Program-made: the position numbers and the translations under genes
In this document: positions 5,633-7,523 of the stretch, in pieces
Layout of the letters: each line of letters begins with the position of its first letter
Position numbering within the stretch: position 1 is the first letter of the stretch
Source of the DNA: Pseudomonadota bacterium
GTDB taxonomy: Bacteria > Pseudomonadota > Gammaproteobacteria > Xanthomonadales > Xanthomonadaceae
NCBI GenBank assembly: GCA_023453655.1
Contig: JAEXTE010000423.1
Span: 1-7,523, forward strand
Reading direction: 5' to 3'
DNA length: 7,523 nucleotides
The notes under the pieces: model-generated
What the model was told of the DNA's origin: nothing
The model's database searches: none
Seen by the model: only the letters and a program-made list of their open reading frames with translations

Positions 5633-7312
5633 CTACTTGCTGATGTCGACGTCCTTGGTTTCCTTCAGGAACAGCGTGCCGATGACGAAGGTCATCACCG
5701 CCACCACGATCGGATACCACAGGCCGGCGTAGATGTTGCCGGTCAGCAGCACCAGGGCGAAGGCCGTGGTCGGCAGGAAGCCGCCGAACCAGCCGTTGCC
5801 GATGTGGTAGGGCAGCGACATCGAGGTGTAGCGGATGCGGGTCGGGAACAACTCGACCAGCCAGGCCGCGATCGGCCCGTAGACCATGGTCACGTACAGC
5901 ACCAGGATGGTCAGGATCAGCAGCACCATCGGCTTGTTCATCTGGCTGTTGTCGGCCGCCTTCGGATAGCCGGCGGCGTCGATCGCCGCGGTCAGGTCGG
6001 CCTGCAGCTTGGCCTGCGCGGCCGCGGCTTCGTCGCCGGTCAGCGAGCTCAGGTCGACGCTCTGGATCAGGTTGTCGCCGATCCGCACCGCCGCGAGCGA
6101 GCCGGCCGGGGCCTCCTCGTTGGTGTAGGTCACGCTGCGCGCATTGAGCAGGTTCTTCACGATGTCGCAGGAGTTGCTGAACTTGACGTGGCTCTTCAGT
6201 TCACCCGGCACGAACTGGAACGAGCAGTCCTTCGGGTCCGCCACCACCACCGCCGGGCTCTCCTTGGCCGCGGCGTACAGCGCCGGGTTGCCGAAGTACA
6301 TCAGGCCCTTGAACAGCGGGAAGTAGGTCAGCGCCGCGAGCAGGCAGCCGGCCATGATGATCGGCTTGCGGCCGATCTTGTCCGACAGCCAGCCGAACAG
6401 GATGAAGCCGCCGGTGGCGATCGCCAGCGCCGCCGCGATGAACAGGTTGGCGGTGATCGGATCGACCTTCAGCGTCTGGGTCATGAAGAACAGCGCATAG
6501 AACTGGCCCGCGTACCACACCACGGCCTGGCCGGCGGTCGCGCCCAGCAGGGCCAGCAGCACGATCTTGCCGTTGCTCCAGGTGCCGAAGCTCTCGGTCA
6601 GCGGCGCCTTGGAGCGGGTGCCTTCTTCCTTCATCTTCTGGAACAGCGGCGACTCGTTGAGCTGCATGCGGATCCAGATCGAGATGATCAGCAGCAGGAA
6701 CGAGATCAGGAACGGCACGCGCCAGCCCCACTCGGCGAAGGCCTCGTTGCCCAGCACCATGCGGCAGCCCAGGATCACCAGCAGCGACAGGAACAGGCCG
6801 ACGGTGGCGGTGGTCTGGATGAAGCTGGTGTACAGGCCGCGCTTGCCCATCGGGGCGTGCTCGGCCACATAGGTCGCCGCGCCGCCGTACTCGCCGCCCA
6901 GCGCCAGGCCCTGCAGGCATCGCAGGACGACCAGGATGATGGGTGCCGCGATGCCGATGGTCTCGTACGTGGGCAGGACGCCGACCAGGAAGGTCGAGAT
7001 GCCCATGATCACGATGGTGATGAGGAAGGTGTACTTGCGTCCGATCAGGTCGCCGAGGCGGCCGAACACGAGCGCGCCGAAGGGGCGGACCGCGAAGCCG
7101 GCGGCGAAGGTGAGCAGCGCCATGATGAACGCCGGTCCCGGGGCCAGGGACGAGAAGAAGTGCACCGCGATGACCGCCGCGAGCGAGCCGTAGAGGTAGA
7201 AGTCGTACCACTCGAACACGGTGCCGAGGCTCGAGGCCAGGATCACCTTGCGGTGCTCCTTGCTCATGCCGCCGGTCTGGACGGCGGGACTGCGTGCTGC
7301 GGTTGTGGACAT
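5633..7312 (-). CDS. MFS transporter, metabolite:H+ symporter type, with large periplasmic insertion
   Basis: A 559-residue inner-membrane symporter of the MHS branch (relatives ShiA, ProP, KgtP, CitA). It shows the N-terminal 'FEWYDFYLYG' (33-42), 'RPFGALVFGRLGDLIGRK' with motif A in the helix 2-3 loop (76-93), 'LQGLALGGEYGGAATYVAEHAP' across helix 4 (133-154), and the second motif A copy 'GWLSDKIGRKP' (307-317). Twelve helices can be traced, but between helix 9 (ends about 337) and helix 10 (starts about 460) is a hydrophilic loop of about 120 residues. This makes the protein about 100 longer than typical MHS members (about 430-500). The loop should face the periplasm and holds two cysteines (C363, C382). 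The start at 7312 has AAGGA (7320-7324) seven bases upstream, overlapping the porin stop. An intrinsic terminator follows. The substrate is unknown; a small organic acid is likely by family and by the neighbouring porin. Confidence 0.9.
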   Translation of the reverse strand: MSTTAARSPAVQTGGMSKEHRKVILASSLGTVFEWYDFYLYGSLAAVIAVHFFSSLAPGPAFIMALLTFAAGFAVRPFGALVFGRLGDLIGRKYTFLITIVIMGISTFLVGVLPTYETIGIAAPIILVVLRCLQGLALGGEYGGAATYVAEHAPMGKRGLYTSFIQTTATVGLFLSLLVILGCRMVLGNEAFAEWGWRVPFLISFLLLIISIWIRMQLNESPLFQKMKEEGTRSKAPLTESFGTWSNGKIVLLALLGATAGQAVVWYAGQFYALFFMTQTLKVDPITANLFIAAALAIATGGFILFGWLSDKIGRKPIIMAGCLLAALTYFPLFKGLMYFGNPALYAAAKESPAVVVADPKDCSFQFVPGELKSHVKFSNSCDIVKNLLNARSVTYTNEEAPAGSLAAVRIGDNLIQSVDLSSLTGDEAAAAQAKLQADLTAAIDAAGYPKAADNSQMNKPMVLLILTILVLYVTMVYGPIAAWLVELFPTRIRYTSMSLPYHIGNGWFGGFLPTTAFALVLLTGNIYAGLWYPIVVAVMTFVIGTLFLKETKDVDISK

Positions 7313-7319
7313 CGTCGCT

Positions 7320-7324
7320 TCCTT
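7320..7324 (-). promoter_or_regulatory. Ribosome binding site of the MFS gene
   Basis: On the minus strand AAGGA lies seven bases before the ATG at 7312, and its first A is the last base of the porin TGA stop. This fixes the MFS start and suggests that the two cistrons are translationally coupled on one message. Confidence 0.75.
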
Positions 7325-7523
7325 CAGAAGGTGTATTTGACGGTCGTTTGGATGCGCCTCAGGTCGCCCTTGCGGGCGTCCTCGAGTTCGCGCTGGCCCC
7401 AGCCGATCTCGGCGCCGATATCCAGCTTCGGGAACGGGGAGTAGATGAGGTTGGCGTGGAACGACTGCGCACGCTCGGTCGCCGCGAAGCTCGCCAGCCC
7501 CCAGCCGGCCAGGCTGCGGTCGT
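7324..7523 (-). CDS. DcaP-like outer-membrane porin, C-terminal fragment
   Basis: The last 65 residues of a gene that begins beyond the window; its frame is not an ATG-initiated ORF here because the 5' end is cut off. The fragment shows alternating beta strands: 'QSFHANLIYSPFPKLDIGAE', 'GWGQRELEDARKGDLRRI' and the ending TTVKYTF. The final phenylalanine with alternating hydrophobic residues is the outer-membrane beta-barrel assembly signal. The order 'NLIYSP...DIGAEIGWGQRELEDARKGD.RRIQ..VKY' closely resembles the C-terminal hairpins of DcaP-type trimeric porins, which admit dicarboxylates and other anions. The stop is 11 bp from the MFS start and overlaps its ribosome site, so the pair probably forms an uptake operon with its promoter outside the window. 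Outer-membrane barrel is near certain and the DcaP assignment is likely. Confidence 0.8.
   Translation of the reverse strand, partial: DRSLAGWGLASFAATERAQSFHANLIYSPFPKLDIGAEIGWGQRELEDARKGDLRRIQTTVKYTF

Noticed and set aside
5466..5720. N-terminal extension of regB to the upstream ATG
   Set aside because: It would translate through the intrinsic terminator and into the end of the MFS gene; the extra residues have no family counterpart.
5804..7444. 546-codon plus-strand open frame opposite the MFS gene
   Set aside because: Low-complexity His/Gln/Asp/Arg-rich shadow of the real transporter, which has clear MFS motifs and a ribosome site.

Overview
The window is GC-rich (roughly two thirds G+C or more by eye) and densely coded, with little intergenic space and clearly gammaproteobacterial proteins. 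The mix suggests a Xanthomonadaceae-type genome (Lysobacter, Luteimonas or Stenotrophomonas relatives). That is a judgement from overall protein character, not a database result. I see no RNA genes, insertion sequences, CRISPR arrays or phage genes.

Layout. (1) 1-286, plus strand: C-terminal end of a TauE/SafE-family membrane exporter. (2) 291-1139, minus: an uncharacterised lipoprotein, convergent with the first gene. (3) 1265-1945 and 1983-2291, minus: two unrecognised proteins 37 bp apart, probably one transcription unit. (4) 2492-3595, plus: a full-length export-apparatus switch protein. Its sequence is closer to the injectisome YscU/SctU branch than to flagellar FlhB, yet no other secretion gene is recognisable beside it. 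(5) 4156-3611 and 5465-4140, minus: a RegB/RegA-type (PrrB/PrrA, ActS/ActR, RoxS/RoxR) redox two-component system. Kinase and regulator genes overlap. The quinone-site motif, H-box and redox-cysteine position are all conserved. (6) 5580-5606: a strong intrinsic terminator with a cUUCGg tetraloop, which closes the operon upstream of regB. (7) 7312-5633 and >7523-7324, minus: an MHS-type MFS symporter preceded by the C-terminal end of a DcaP-like outer-membrane porin. They are 11 bp apart and look co-transcribed.

How the parts may work together. The porin and symporter form a plausible two-membrane uptake route for a small, probably anionic, metabolite. RegBA would sense quinone-pool or redox state and control other genes; two weak RegA/PrrA-like sites lie upstream of regB and sctU, but both could be chance in DNA this rich in G+C. 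The most curious element is the isolated sctU with two divergent unknown genes. No complete new system can be shown from this window alone. The most useful leads are the orphan SctU with its neighbours and the large cysteine-containing periplasmic insertion in the MFS transporter.
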